A stretch of DNA of 64,000 nt, taken from the NCBI RefSeq assembly GCF_047675955.1, contig NC_132917.1:13033887-13097886 (forward strand), written 5' to 3'. The stretch's first letter is position 1, and each line of letters begins with the position of its first letter. Below, piece by piece: positions 1-10,870 of this stretch. This stretch comes from Chlorocebus sabaeus (Eukaryota > Chordata > Mammalia > Primates > Cercopithecidae). The notes under the pieces are model-generated. The model saw only the letters and a list, made by a program, of their open reading frames with translations. It had not been told where the DNA came from and searched no databases. The translations under genes and the position numbers were made by a program.

Positions 1-264
1 AATACTCGACTGAGGAGATATAGTTCCGAGCTCTTTTCTTGTCAGTGAGTGTTAGCTTATTTTAGCTTTGTTCACGGAAGGTATGAAGAATGTCAGTTTA
101 TTTTCACTTTCAGCCTAAATCAATGCTCTCTCCAACCCAGCCTAAACCAATATTCTACTCTCATTCAACTTCCCTAAATTTCCCAAACAAGCCACATCAT
201 ATATTAAAAAATTAAAGTATTTTTGACTCACTGAATACCTTGTAATTGTCATTAGCTTCATTCC

Positions 265-640
265 ACAGCATTTATTGGATACCTTTTATTTGTCGGGAAA
301 ATAAAATAACCAAAAATTTCACTCTCTATGGAGCTTGCCTTCTGCGGAGACTGAGGGGAAACAGATGAAAATTAAATATAATAAATTAATAGTATGTTAG
401 AAGGCCATAAAATACTCAGAAAAAGTGAAGTTTTTTAAAAGTGAAACATTCTGTAGCAAATGCTGAGCTAGGTGAGAGATGGGCTGTTGAAATTTTAAAC
501 AGGAAGTCGGCATAGCCTTTGCAAGAAGGCAGTATCTGGACAACAATCTTGGTGTGGAGGAAGCTGTTCACGTGGATAGCTGGAAGGAGAGCGTTTTGTG
601 ACAAGACTGTGGAAAGAGGCTTCTGAAAATAAAAACAACC
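265..640 (-). mobile_element. L2 LINE 3' end, ancient fragment
   Basis: Read on the minus strand this resembles the L2 3' end. The plus strand shows the usual reverse-complement landmarks: a 'catttattgga' start, then 'atggagcttgccttct', then an A/T-rich 'aaataaat' stretch near 370-390. It is heavily diverged, and the inner end is uncertain. It may continue towards 900. Confidence 0.55.
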
Positions 641-1259
641 TCTTTTGGCATCACTTGTTCAGATTTTGATTGGGTTCCCAGTTTTACATCCAAATTATTA
701 GGATTTCTATGATCGATGAGAAATCTGGGATTTAGGAGGTGGAAAAGATGTAGGGACCAACTCCAAGGACAAAGAGGATTCAGAGGTCTCAAGCAAACAG
801 CAGCAGCTGAGTAAGACCAGAGAGCAGTCCTTGCAAGGGAAGCCAGGGTTGCTGAGCCAAAGGAGTGGGGGCAGAGACAGCCAATCAAGATGCTTCGTTT
901 TGTTTTTGAAGGTTCTTATAAATATTTAGCAAAGTGACTGGGGAAATCTAATCTAGGATTGGAAATATGAAAAATTCTGAGCATCTGGACATTATAATAC
1001 CCTGAAGAAATGGATCCTCTGTGACCATGAGTAAGTGAGATGAACATCAGAGGCTTGGAGTCAAGCTGGGTCCTGTTCAGATTGTGGCTGAGAGTCTGGA
1101 CAGGTTTGCCAGGCACAACAGAAAGAAAAGAATCCATACCCTCCAACCCTCCAACTTTTCATTTTCACTGTATCCATCTACCTAGCGTCTCCTTTCCTCT
1201 CATCATCATCCTTACTGGTCTGCTGTAAATCTCTCCCCTTCCAAAACCTTTTTCTATCA
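641..1259. other. No recognisable gene or repeat
   Basis: Short ORFs on both strands lack any domain or recognisable motif. The stretch lies between two L2 fragments, so part of it could be L2 sequence too diverged for me to recognise. Confidence 0.5.
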
Positions 1260-1745
1260 ACATTTCTCACCCACTTAAAAAATGCCAGTGACCCCAAATT
1301 GCTCTCTGAATTTAGCATAAACTTCTTAATATTGCATTCAACTGCTTCCATAATCTAGTACCCATTGACAATGTCCACGTTATCACAATTGACATTTCTA
1401 GGCATTTTACTCTCCAGTCATACACATGATGGACTGCCAAACTATGCCTCACTTCTCACCTATCCATGACTTTGCTTCTCGTGCTTTTGCTGTCTATCAA
1501 AGTACTTCACTACTTCAAAGCCCAGTTAAAATGTGATTTCTTCTGGAATGTCATTTCTCATCGTCTCAGACAAAATCATCTCTAACCTCAAGATGTTTTT
1601 ATCTCTGTTATGACTGCATGTTGCCATTATAAGTTCCTTCAAGGCAGGGACCTATTTTACTCATTTTTATAGCTTTCCAACATCTAGCTCAATCGTTAGA
1701 GTGAACCGTAAGAGTTTTGTTAAATGAAGACATGAAACAATAAAT
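1260..1745 (+). mobile_element. L2 LINE 3' end, plus strand
   Basis: This matches the order of the L2 3' end: a leucine/serine-coding remnant, 'ttcaaagcccagttaaaatgt', 'ctggaatgtcatttct', 'aaggcagggacctattttact' and a final 'gttaaatgaag'. It is the opposite strand to the L2 fragment upstream. No open reading frame remains. Confidence 0.75.
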
Positions 1746-1794
1746 GCCAATAACAGGTAGAATATTGCCTTCATTCTAAATCTGAAATCGAGAG

Positions 1795-1880
1795 TAATTA
1801 AAAAGCACATGTACCCTACAACTTGAAGTTTAATAATAATAAATAAATTAAAAAAATAAAAAATAAAAAAAAAAGTAATA
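1795..1880 (+). mobile_element. Very short L1 3' end with A-rich tail
   Basis: 'gcacatgtaccctacaactt' followed by 'aagtttaataataataaa' is the terminal sequence of primate L1 elements. An A-rich tail follows to about 1875. Only the last ~60 bases of the element are present, so this is an extreme 5' truncation. Confidence 0.75.
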
Positions 1881-2239
1881 AAGACAAATTCGTTCTAATG
1901 ATTATAATGTGGCAAATAATTCAATCTTTGTTTAATCTAAGTTAATTTACCTTTATTTTCAAAAAAATTAAATAAACTATATTGAGTATGTGCTATTGAC
2001 CTTTACATTCTGGTCAATTCTTGTTTAGTTAAGCTGATATTTGCTCATCCACTGCCACTTTATAAATTTTTCTTGCCAGAAATGGTTTAACTTATTGCTC
2101 TCTTTCATGTCTTAGCTTCTTATTTCTGTTGTAAATTAAAGGATATCTAGGAATTTAAAATAAAAGTATACCTGATAAAATGGCAGCTTTGTTTTAAGCC
2201 TAATCAAATTAAAAAGATGGATAATAAATGCCAATTAGC
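1881..2239. other. AT-rich, nothing recognised
   Basis: I see no gene, RNA gene or recognisable repeat here. The sequence is strongly AT-rich, with stops in all frames. Confidence 0.5.
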
Positions 2240-2450
2240 AGGCACTTAATATACCTACCCAATTCTTTATATCCAATATTAGCAACCCTCCACTTTCTAT
2301 TGTAGATATTGTCTTCAGTAATATGTTTCTAAGATGCAGATATTACAACTCAACAAATTAAATAATTTGCCGAAGGTCATGCAGCTTCTAAGAGACAGAA
2401 ATATGACTTCTAGTCAGTAGATTGATTCTAGAGCATCTAACTTTCTTCTC
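2240..2450 (-). mobile_element. MIR SINE, minus strand
   Basis: The plus strand shows the reverse of the MIR core: 'aataatttgccgaaggtcatg', then 'cagcttctaagagacagaa' and 'tatgacttctagtcagtagat'. This corresponds to the conserved 'ttgcccaaggtcacacagct' signature. Confidence 0.75.
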
Positions 2451-2824
2451 ACTTCTTGATCACAGAGAATCCACTTAAACAGGGAATTATGATATCCAGA
2501 TGCTCGGGACTGTCCATGTTTCCTATTCTAGATGAGTTTCCCATGGTTACTTTGCTAACTATTTACGAAAGCTTTCACAGGCAAAACTTGAATCAAGGAT
2601 TATTGAAAGCACCTGTGAATAGGTGCCAGGGCTGTAATGGCCAGTTATTAATGATTTCTAAATTAGCTGTGAGATTGCCTTAAATCCCAAAGATGGTTAT
2701 CATTAGTGATTTACTTGTAATGTAATCTATTATAATGCAATGGAATCTATTGTGGTATTCACTTAATAGGTTGATTTATTTTGGATAAAATATATTTCAG
2801 ATATTCCGTTCATTTCACTGATGA
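2451..2824. other. No gene or repeat recognised
   Basis: A 75-codon ORF at 2456-2683 has no recognisable motif, and its codon use does not look coding. No repeat landmark is visible. Confidence 0.45.
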
Positions 2825-2990
2825 AGTATACCTAGAATGTAGAGCTGGAAAGTACTTGAAATATCATGTCATCAAGGTCCTTGTTTGGTGGATGAAAGCA
2901 GAGGCTCAAGAGGATAAAAGACCTGTCCGAGGTCAACGTGCTTGCCATTCTGCTGGCTGGGCCCAGAGCCAGTCATCTTCCCTCTATGAC
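2825..2990 (-). mobile_element. MIR-like ancient SINE remnant
   Basis: 'tagagctggaaagtacttgaa', 'gcagaggctcaagaggataaa' and 'cctgtccgaggtcaacgtgc' follow the order of an MIR/MIR3-type element read in reverse. It is strongly diverged, so the family is uncertain. The 86-codon ORF overlapping it is a chance frame. Confidence 0.45.
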
Positions 2991-3212
2991 ACTTGGCTTA
3001 TTTTCTCCCCAAAGTCCTGCCAGAAACAAGTAACTTATTGAAAACTAGTTTAATTCCAAGTGGTGATAGTTACTTCCCTTAATAACCTAATTAACTGTAT
3101 TGCCAATTCATGCCAGGTTACAAATCTTATGCAAGCTGAAATTTTAATACAAGTTGCCTGCCTGCATCTAATTTTGAGATTTATTTTCTGTCTCTTTAAA
3201 GACAGAAGAAGA

Positions 3213-3515
3213 GGCCAGGCATGGTGGCTCATGCCTGAAATCCCAGCACTTTGGGAGACTGAGGAGGGCAGATCACCTGAGGTCAGGAGTCTGAGACCAG
3301 CCTGACCAAAATGGAGAAAGCCCATCTCTACTAAAAATACAAAATAAGCCAGATGTGGTGGCGCATGCCTGTAATCCCAGTTACTCGGGAGGTTGAGGAA
3401 GGAGAATCACTTGAACCAGGAGGCAGAGGTTGTAGTAAGCCGAGATCACATCACTGCACAGCCTGGGCAACAAGAGTGAAAATCAGTCTCCAAAAAAAAA
3501 AAAAAAAAGAAGAAG
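3213..3515 (+). mobile_element. AluS, full length
   Basis: A complete dimeric Alu: 'ggccaggcatggtggctcat', the A-rich linker after 'ctctactaaaaatacaaaa', a right monomer beginning 'ggtggcgcatgcctgtaatc', and a poly-A tail to about 3508. An 'agaagaaga' sequence on both sides could be the target-site duplication, though it merges with the tail. Subfamily Sx or similar is likely. Confidence 0.92.
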
Positions 3516-3772
3516 AAATGGCTTCAAACTATGAGTTATTTTTAGTCATTACTTTTAGTCTTCTACGCATGAATTACTAAGCTTATTTTTTTCCTTGATA
3601 CCTTCTTTACCTTGACATACTTTTAAGATGTATACGTTCTTTTCCTTTTGTTCTTATAAATAGTAATTAATGTTATGCTTCCATTTAGTGACTTCAAAAT
3701 TTTTTCCCATAAAAACTATAAGTATTTGGTACTGATCTCTAATGTGTCCTTTCTCAGTTTGACTTGTTATTT

Positions 3773-4082
3773 TATTTATTTATTTATTTTTTTTTTGAGA
3801 TGGAGTCTCGCTCTGTCGCCCAGGCTGGAGTGCAGTGGCCGGATCTCAGCTCACTGCAAGCTCCGCCTCCCGGGTTCACGCCATTCTCCTGCCTCAGCCT
3901 CCGGAGTAGCTGGGACTACAGGCGCCGCCACCTCGCCCGGCTAGTTTTTGTATTTTTTAGTAGAGACGGGGTTTCACGGGGTTAGCCAGGATATCCTGGT
4001 CTCAATCTCCTGACCTCGTGATCCACCCGACTCGGCCTCCCAAAGTGCTGGGATTACAGGCTTGAGCCACCGCGCCCGGCCA
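3773..4082 (-). mobile_element. Young AluY of Old World monkey type (AluYRa-like)
   Basis: A full-length Alu with little decay, flanked by a perfect 12-bp target-site duplication GACTTGTTATTT at 3761-3772 and 4083-4094. Its tail on the minus strand is an AAAT-rich microsatellite. On the element strand it reads 'gagatccggccactg', 'ggcgaggtggcggcgcctg' and 'ggctcaagcctgtaatc'. I know these states from macaque and baboon AluYR elements. Human AluY usually has 'gagatcgcgccactg' and 'ggctcacgcctgtaatc'. This is the main basis for placing the window in an Old World monkey. Confidence 0.93.
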
Positions 4083-4124
4083 GACTTGTTATTTATTATA
4101 CCTTGAATGATATAATACTCGAGT

Positions 4125-4345
4125 GGATGGGCTCTGGGGAGAAACATCCCAACTTTCTCTTCTGGATTCAAAGGTGCTAGCTATCTCAGATAACTCAATG
4201 AGTTATTTGTGTTTCATTTCTCTCACACTTGAAATGGAAAGAGTATTTATAAAGTTTTGGTAAGGATTAATGAGAAATTCACATAAAGTGATAGACATAA
4301 TGCCTAGTATTTTGTATGAACTATTAATTTAATGTGTAATAGTAG
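4125..4345 (+). mobile_element. MIR SINE, plus strand
   Basis: MIR order is preserved: 'gggctctggggagaaacatcc', 'tctcttctggattcaaa', the core region near 4200 and the 3' part 'taaggattaatgagaaattca' to 'cataatgcctagta'. It starts 30 bp after the monkey-type AluY target-site duplication. Confidence 0.65.
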
Positions 4346-5153
4346 TAGTTAAAGTAATTCAAATTATTGACTGACTTTTTTCTAAAAGTATCACTATGAG
4401 TATTTTATTTTTTAGAGAAAAACTAATTATGGGTGAAAAAATACAAATTGGAGGGCATTTCTGGTTACTACTGGAAGAAATTAATAAAGTACCTATAAAT
4501 GTAGAGGAAATGGGGAATATTGACATGCAACCATGATGAAGTAACTAGTATAGTGTTTGCACATCCACCATAAAAACTACAAAATGCAGCAATATATATA
4601 TGAGGCAATTGGATTCATACATCAGATTGCAGGCAGCACAGCTCTGAGATACTTGAGAGAATGGGAACATGTAAACTGGGGCCCATGTTTGCCTGGGCTA
4701 TCTGACAGAAGACACTGGCTGCTGTGGCACGGGGAAGTGGAGCCCAAGGCAAGAGCTCTGGGAAGGTGGATGTTCAGGGCAGCTGAAGAGACTGGTATTT
4801 GCAAAGAATATGAGAAAAAATAGAGTGGGGCAGAGGAACTTGTGGAAGTCTATGATGCTTAAGAAGTGCCAAGGGAAAAGCACCGGCTTTGGAGTCAGTC
4901 AAGCGTAGGTAATCTGGGCTGAGAGCTGAGGTGTGCATGCGCTGTTTGAAGCTCCCTAAGACCATCAGAAAGTGCCACTTGTCGGGTTCGGAGATAAATA
5001 GAAATATCATAAGACAAGAAATGCTAAGACATATTGTATTGTCAAGACAGCCACATAAAGAGGCCGTTTTGAGGCCCTCGGGCATTAAGTTGAGAAGTCA
5101 GAAATGTAATGATTTAAGAGTAAAAACCCTGCTCTACAGTTAAAAGCATGTCC
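4346..5153. other. Unique sequence, no gene seen
   Basis: ORFs of 60-103 codons on both strands at 4557-5143 overlap each other and carry no domain. No splice-bounded open segment or repeat stands out. Confidence 0.45.
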
Positions 5154-5154
5154 T

Positions 5155-5466
5155 GCCTGGGTGCCGTGGCTCACGCCTGTAATCCCAGCACTTTAGGAGC
5201 CCGAGGTGGGTAGATCACCTGAGGTAAGGTGTTCAAGACCAGCCTGGCCAACATGGTGAAACCCCATCTCTACTAAAAATACAAAAATCAGCCGGGCATG
5301 GTGGCGGGCGCCTGTCATCCCAGGTACTCAGGAGGCTGAGGCAGGAGAATTGCTTGAGCTTGGGAGGTGGAGGTTGCAGTGAGCCAAGACCATGCTACTG
5401 CACTCCAGCCTGAGAGCCTGAAAGAGACTGTCTCAAAACAAAAACAAACAAAACAAAACAAAACAA
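5155..5466 (+). mobile_element. AluS, full length
   Basis: A complete dimeric Alu from 'ctgcctgggtgccgtggctc' to an (AAAAC)n-type tail. The flanks 'aaaagcatgtcct' before and 'aaaaacatatcct' after are an imperfect target-site duplication with two differences. Confidence 0.9.
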
Positions 5467-5945
5467 AAACATATCCTAAGACTAAGGAGAAAAGAAACAG
5501 ACTCACTCTAACAAAAAATAGAAGCACACCTGGTAGGATCAAAATTATATGCCAGGAATTCATCCACCTGTGAGAACACAATCAACACCCATTCCATGTA
5601 AACACCACAATCCAGTCTCCTTAGAATGTGCAGAAAATTGAGAAAAGGTAGCAATGAGAGCAGACACTGAGCTGTACCAGACGTCGGAGTCAGTTGACAA
5701 AGACATTGAAGAAGCTGTCATTAATCACTTCTTCAAGGACTTAAGAGGAAAAATGGTTAACACTGAGGAAAAAATAGAGAACCTCATCAGAAAGTGAAAA
5801 CTATATAATAAAGAACAAATAAAAATTCTAGAAATGATAAAAAAATCCTGAAATTAAAAAAATGAAAAACAAACAGGCAACAACAAATAAAACACTGGAT
5901 GAACTTAACAGCACATTGAAAATGGAAAAGAAAAGTTTATATTTA
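5467..5945 (+). mobile_element. Ancient L1M, region just upstream of and into ORF1
   Basis: 'caaataaaaattctagaaatg' followed by 'cactggatgaacttaacagc' is typical of old mammalian L1 sequence before ORF1. All frames contain stops. The left edge may lie in or near the Alu tail. Confidence 0.6.
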
Positions 5946-6149
5946 AATGCATATCAGTAGAATTATCTCATGTGAAGTACAGAGAAATACAGGTGGGAGT
6001 AATGAACAGGGGTCCTGGTGGGCACTATCATTGTTCTAACTTGCTTTTAATTGTTGTTCCAAGAGGAAAGAAAAAGAGAATGGAACAAAAAATATATATT
6101 TAAAACATAATGGCCACACGTTTTTAATATATGGTAGATGTGATAATTC

Positions 6150-6787
6150 ATGTTGTACCATGGCCCGTTTTAGGCATGGCTGGAGTGGCTGGGATGTAGG
6201 GTACCATGTCAGAGGCTGCACATAGCAGGGGGTCCCTGGAACTCCCCCCACCCCCACCCCCAGGAATCTTTTTTTCCCTTCTAGGCCTCTGGGCCTGTGA
6301 TGGGAGGGGCTGCCATGAAATTCTCTGACATGACCTGGAGAGAGACATTTCCCCCATTGTCTTGATGACTGACTAACAGTTACTTATGCAAATTTCTGCA
6401 GCTGGCTTGAATTTCTCCCCAGAAAATGGGCTTTTCTTTTTCTATTGTGTCATCGAGCTGCAAATTTTCCAAGCCTTTATACTCTGCTTAGTATTGAACA
6501 CTTGCCACTTAGAAATTTCTTCCCCCAGATACCCTAAATCATCTCTCTCAATTCAAGCTTCCACAGATCTCTAGAGTAGGGGTAAAATGCCACCAGTCTC
6601 TTTGCTAAAGCATACAGTGACCTTTGCTCTGGTTCCCAAGAAGTTCTTTATCTCCATGTTGACCCCTTCAGCCTGGAGTTCATTGTCCATATCACTATCA
6701 GCATTTTGGTCAAAGTCATGCAACAAGCTTCTAAGAAGTTACAGACTTTCCCACATCTTCTTGTCTTCTGAGTCCTCCAATTCTCTA
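6150..6787 (-). mobile_element. MaLR (MST/THE1) internal sequence, minus strand
   Basis: On the minus strand this follows MaLR internal order. Plus-strand landmarks are 'ggcatggctggagtggctggg', 'tgcaaatttctgcagctggct' and 'agcattttggtcaaagtcatg', and they match the THE1 internal region at 42760-43360 in the same orientation. No coding capacity remains. It stops abruptly at 6787, where the neighbouring part of the same element runs the other way. Confidence 0.85.
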
Positions 6788-6799
6788 CCCAAGATGGGG

Positions 6800-7045
6800 T
6801 AATTTATATAATGAGTGAGTCTCATGAGATATGATGGTTTTATGTGTCTGGTATTTCCCCTGCTTGAGGTCATCCTTTCTCCTGCCGCCCTGTGAAGTGG
6901 TGACTTCCACCACGATATTAAGTTTCCTGAGACCTTTCCAGCATGCTGAATTGTGAGTAAATTAAATCTCTTTCCTTTATAAATTACCCAATCTTGGGTA
7001 TTTCTTCATACCAGGATGAGAACAGACTAATACAATAAATTGGTA
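6800..7045 (+). mobile_element. MST-type LTR, 3' portion, plus strand
   Basis: 'gagtgagtctcatgagatatg', 'gtttcctgagacctttccagc' and the end 'gaacagactaatacaa' match the 3' two-thirds of an MST LTR. The first ~130 bases are missing. It is in the opposite orientation to the internal sequence on its left. Confidence 0.85.
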
Positions 7046-7208
7046 CTAAGGGAGTAGGGCACTGCTATAAGGATACTCGAAAATGTGGAAGTTACTTTGG
7101 AATTTGGTGAGATGGGGAGGGTGGAACAGTTTGGAGGACTCAGAAGAAGATAGAAAAATGTGGAAAAGTTTGGAACTTCCTAGAGAATTGGAAGACTCAA
7201 AAGACAAG
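7046..7208 (+). mobile_element. MaLR internal 5' end, plus strand
   Basis: It follows directly from the LTR with 'ttggtactaagggagtaggg', then 'ggaggactcagaagaagatag'. Positions 7181-7208 match the reverse complement of 6760-6787 at 26 of 28 bases, which joins this piece to the inverted internal segment on the left. Confidence 0.85.
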
Positions 7209-7269
7209 ATTTTTGCTTTAGACTGTCAATCATCATTTGAACAGATATAAACAAGATAAATGTGTCATG

Positions 7270-7990
7270 TTTAATTTTCATGTTTACTATTTAGTTTCTC
7301 CATGACAGAGCAACCCACCTCTTCCTCTGTGTCTTCAATCTTCTGTTTCCTTCTGTTTATTATTTCCATATTTCTTCAATTGTGTATGGATAAATGCAGA
7401 TTTCCATTTGATGTGGACTGACTTCCATATTTGGGGTTAGGCCTACAAAGGTGCATCTTTTCTTCTGTCGGGCTATTAGCATGTAAAAGCGAGTCAATCT
7501 ACTCAAAAATTATACGGGTTTGGGGTTGTCTTATTGCTTTCTGAAAGTGAGAGATTCTCTTCTGATGTCCTCAGAGAAGTAACAGCCTACAGAAAACGCC
7601 CCCTCTAGGAATTGAGGGTCTTAGTCCAACAACACAGACATCCTCAGAAAACTTGGCATACCAAGTCCCCCAAGAAGCATGAGATGCTGGCACGTTTACT
7701 TTAGGGGTAGCTGTATCTGGGAGATGACTGGCCAACTTTTCGTGAGGGTAGGAGGTTCTACAGATGCTTAGGTAGTATTGCACGCACGGTCGGTCACTTA
7801 CATTCTAAACTGAAATCGTTCATTAGGAATTACCAGCCAGACTGGAGGGCTGGTTGCACAACCAGCTGGATACGTTTTTAAGCCTTCTGGCCTTTGCCAG
7901 CTGTAATCAGCATAGTAGTCTTGTCCCTCTCACATGGCTGGACCGATAGGGCCTGTGGGTTCCTGATTGTCCACTTGTCCTCCATCACTC
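7270..7990 (-). mobile_element. Unnamed dispersed repeat, copy A (minus strand)
   Basis: The reverse complement of 7291-7345 closely matches 9757-9811. The reverse complement of about 7824-7850 matches 9270-9300 around 'ctggctggtaattcctaat'. A further block near 7660-7720 matches 10000-10060. This shows a repeat family present in both orientations. An endogenous-retrovirus internal or LTR segment is possible, but I do not recognise the family. The 70-codon ORF at 7571-7783 has no motif. Confidence 0.55.
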
Positions 7991-7999
7991 TTCATGTCA

Positions 8000-9264
8000 T
8001 AGCATTTTCCCATTGAGACTATCTCTTACAACTCTTTTTCTCATCTAGAACATCTGTTTTAATTAGTGAAATCAAGAAATGTTGCACATATTTGAAACAT
8101 TAATTTTACAATGTACTGAACAGTATCAATTGCAACTACTTCAGTGTGTCTAATGTACAGAATGTACATCAAATACAATACAATGCAATTTATTTTAAAG
8201 ACCACAATGATGAAGACAGTGGATTGACTAGCTACACTACTGTGACCTGAAAAAGTGTCGCAATGTTGAGGAACCACTGATGACCCTGAAAGGGGGTGAA
8301 AAGTCAACTATAGTCAAACCATTACGAGTGAGGGGGACCAGCACCTCATGACATGTGACCTCTTTCTTTGCAAGACAAATGGACAAGCCTTTGGCAGGGG
8401 TTACAAGCCAGGCATAAACTCTAATAAAATGTTGACTTTATTAGAAACATAACATCCTTTTTATTTGTTAAACAATTATTGTTTGACTAATAGAGGGATT
8501 CCATATGGCCAATCAGTTAATAAAGTTCCAAGAAACAAGCCTCTATATTTTGTCAGGATTTATTAGCCACTGCTCTTGGGAGACATATGATAGCACTATT
8601 TAGATTGAGGCTTCCAAGCTGCCAACTAACAGTACATTGTAAAACTTTAGACATCAAAAGGAGAGACTGTGCTAAATTTTTACCCGCTGGTGGAAAGTAG
8701 TAGGGCAGTTTGTGGCAGTGCCTCCAACAGAAGCATTTTCTGTAACACTTTGTGCACATCCACAGTGCGAGCATGTGATATATCAATTTCAATCCTACGA
8801 TTTTACAATAGTCTCTTGAACAGGCTTGCAGGTCTCACTCGTGAGCCACTTTAACTTTTGTTTTCCTTTACTATAAATTTTGCATATAAAATTTGCTTTA
8901 AAACAAAAACAAAAAACAAAAAAATAGTTTAACCAAGACAGTTGAGGAATAACAACTGCAATTACCAAGACACCGTCTTTTCTCCTTGTCTGAAAATTCA
9001 GGGAATTCAGGAGAGTGTAGAGGAGGCCAGTCGGCCAGGGCAACCAGAGCAGCAGGAAAGCATCCTTCCTTAGAGCTGCTTAGGATAGGATGATGGGAGA
9101 AGGAAAGATTAGGTATGCGTAAGGAGCGACTTCACACCAGGAAGAACAGGGTAACACTCACTCTGAGTTTTACCGGCTGAAAACCCAGCATCAACAAATC
9201 GACTTTTAAGAAAAACTAAGATACTCTTTGGGAAGCCACTTTCAATTCTCCTTCGTATTGTTTG
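8000..9264. other. No gene recognised between repeat copies A and B
   Basis: ORFs of 60-82 codons on the minus strand (8059-8307, 8553-8792, 8795-9043) have no recognisable domain. The stretch could be internal sequence of the same unnamed repeat, since both neighbours are copies of it. Confidence 0.4.
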
Positions 9265-10060
9265 GTCTACTGACTGCCCTCCCACTCTGGCTGGTAATTC
9301 CTAATTAGTGCTATCACTAAAGATAGCACACACTATCTGACCTTGGGAAGTCTTCTCATATCCCCTAACCCGGCCTATTCAGCCCCTTAACAGGTAGGAC
9401 ACTGGAGGATGCTGATGCCGCCTCCAGCTTGCTTGAGGGAGTTATGTGCTACCAGGTCCTAGAGAGTCTTATAATTCCCTATAACCTCATCCGCACAGCC
9501 TCTGCTGCCCTTTAGCTAAAAAGCCAATGGGGCCTTACTGACCCCACATTGGGTGACACATTTTTCAACAGTCCAGCAAGGCCTAGACAGTAGTAACTAC
9601 TGCATCTGCTAAGCTGGCTGATCATGGTTTCATACAATTTTCTGGAAAAGTGACAGTGAGCCCAATAGCTTGAAATAATGGATTACTTACACAGGACAGC
9701 ATATGCAAGATCAGTATGGTATCCATTTTCCACCGTCCACAGGGCAACATCAAACAAGAAAACAGAAGATAGAAGACACAGAGCAACAGGTGGTTGCTCT
9801 GTTATGAAGAAGCTAATTCCATACTGCTGCTATACAGTTGATAGCCTGAAGCTGTTTCCCAATGTGTAGGAAGGGAGTGTGAGGGGTAGAAATTCTCATG
9901 CTACGCCAGAATTGGGGAGTTGGGTAAGGAAATGCCTCATGGCAACCTCTCTTAGATGGGGAGCTTTTTGCAAGATATGGAAGCTGATTACTGCCTGTCA
10001 GGCCCAAATATAGCTACACCCAAAATAAATTCTATGCCAACATCTCTTACTTCTTGGAGG
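9265..10060 (+). mobile_element. Unnamed dispersed repeat, copy B (plus strand)
   Basis: It shares 'aacagaagatagaagacacag' and 'ttgctctgttatgaagaagct' with copy A in reverse. The whole segment 9785-10020 aligns with 12590-12840, including 'ctgaagctgtttcccaa' against 'ctgaagttggtccctaa' and 'gaaattctcatgct' in both. No intact ORF. Confidence 0.6.
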
Positions 10061-10440
10061 CCTTGATGCCCCAAGTCCCATAAAGGAGTCTGATCCCGGT
10101 TCATGGGTGAACCAGATAAATGAAAGACTCATGAGGTAAACTGGGCCGCAAAGCTGTGGAGTCATGGAGAGAACTGTTAAACACTATGCATGCAAATCGA
10201 AACCCAAGTCTCTGGGCAGAGGTGCAGACTGTGGGGCCTGCGCTGGAAAGCACATCCAAAATGCATCTTGCTGCACTTTAATTAACTGATGGACAACAGC
10301 AATGAGCTGACAGTATGATCCAGTGCCTGACAGTGAAAAGATGAACGATTATGTCCCCCAAACCAAATATACTGTGTTTTCAAAAACAGCAAATATTTTC
10401 TAAGTTTTTGGGGTTCTCTAGTCAAAGTCTCACAAGCCTA
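10061..10440. other. No gene or named repeat
   Basis: Moderately GC-rich sequence without an ORF of note. It may be a continuation of repeat copy B. Confidence 0.4.
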
Positions 10441-10444
10441 CAAA

Positions 10445-10870
10445 CAGGTTGTTGACTGGGCTGCATTCTTATCTAGAGGTCAGGTTCTCTTATAAGAACA
10501 TTCAGGTTGTTGACAGAATTAATACGTTGTCGTTGTCAGACAGTCTTTCAGGCACTAGAGGTAGTCCATCTCTATGGGCAGTACAAAGCATGGCTGTTTG
10601 CTTCTTTGGGGATGTGGGGAGGGCATCTCCTCTTCAAAAGGGGCCTCAGTCTTCTTTAGAGCTTCCATGTGACAAAGTCAGCATCATTATGATAAAACAT
10701 CTTCAAATTAACTTAAAATCACCAAATTTGGGAACTTACTTGCCTCTAAAAATATTCCCTTTGCTTTTGCCATAGAATTTAACCAATTACAGGAATGATC
10801 TTGAATGACATCTTTACTGGTCCTCTTCCTACTCAAAGGAGGAGATTATTCAGTGCATGTAGAGCAGAAA
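10445..10870 (-). mobile_element. MLT1-like LTR remnant, minus strand
   Basis: 'gggctgcattcttatctagag', 'cattcaggttgttgacagaa' and 'catggctgtttgcttctt' follow the order of an old MaLR-type LTR read in reverse. It is very diverged, so family and edges are uncertain. The 108-codon ORF inside it shows no domain. Confidence 0.45.

Noticed and set aside
2781..3041. 86-codon ORF as a small gene
   Set aside because: It overlaps an MIR-like remnant and has no domain or conserved start context.
4557..5143. Overlapping ORFs of 60-103 codons on both strands
   Set aside because: Opposite-strand ORFs cover the same bases, and none has a recognisable motif or splice-bounded structure.
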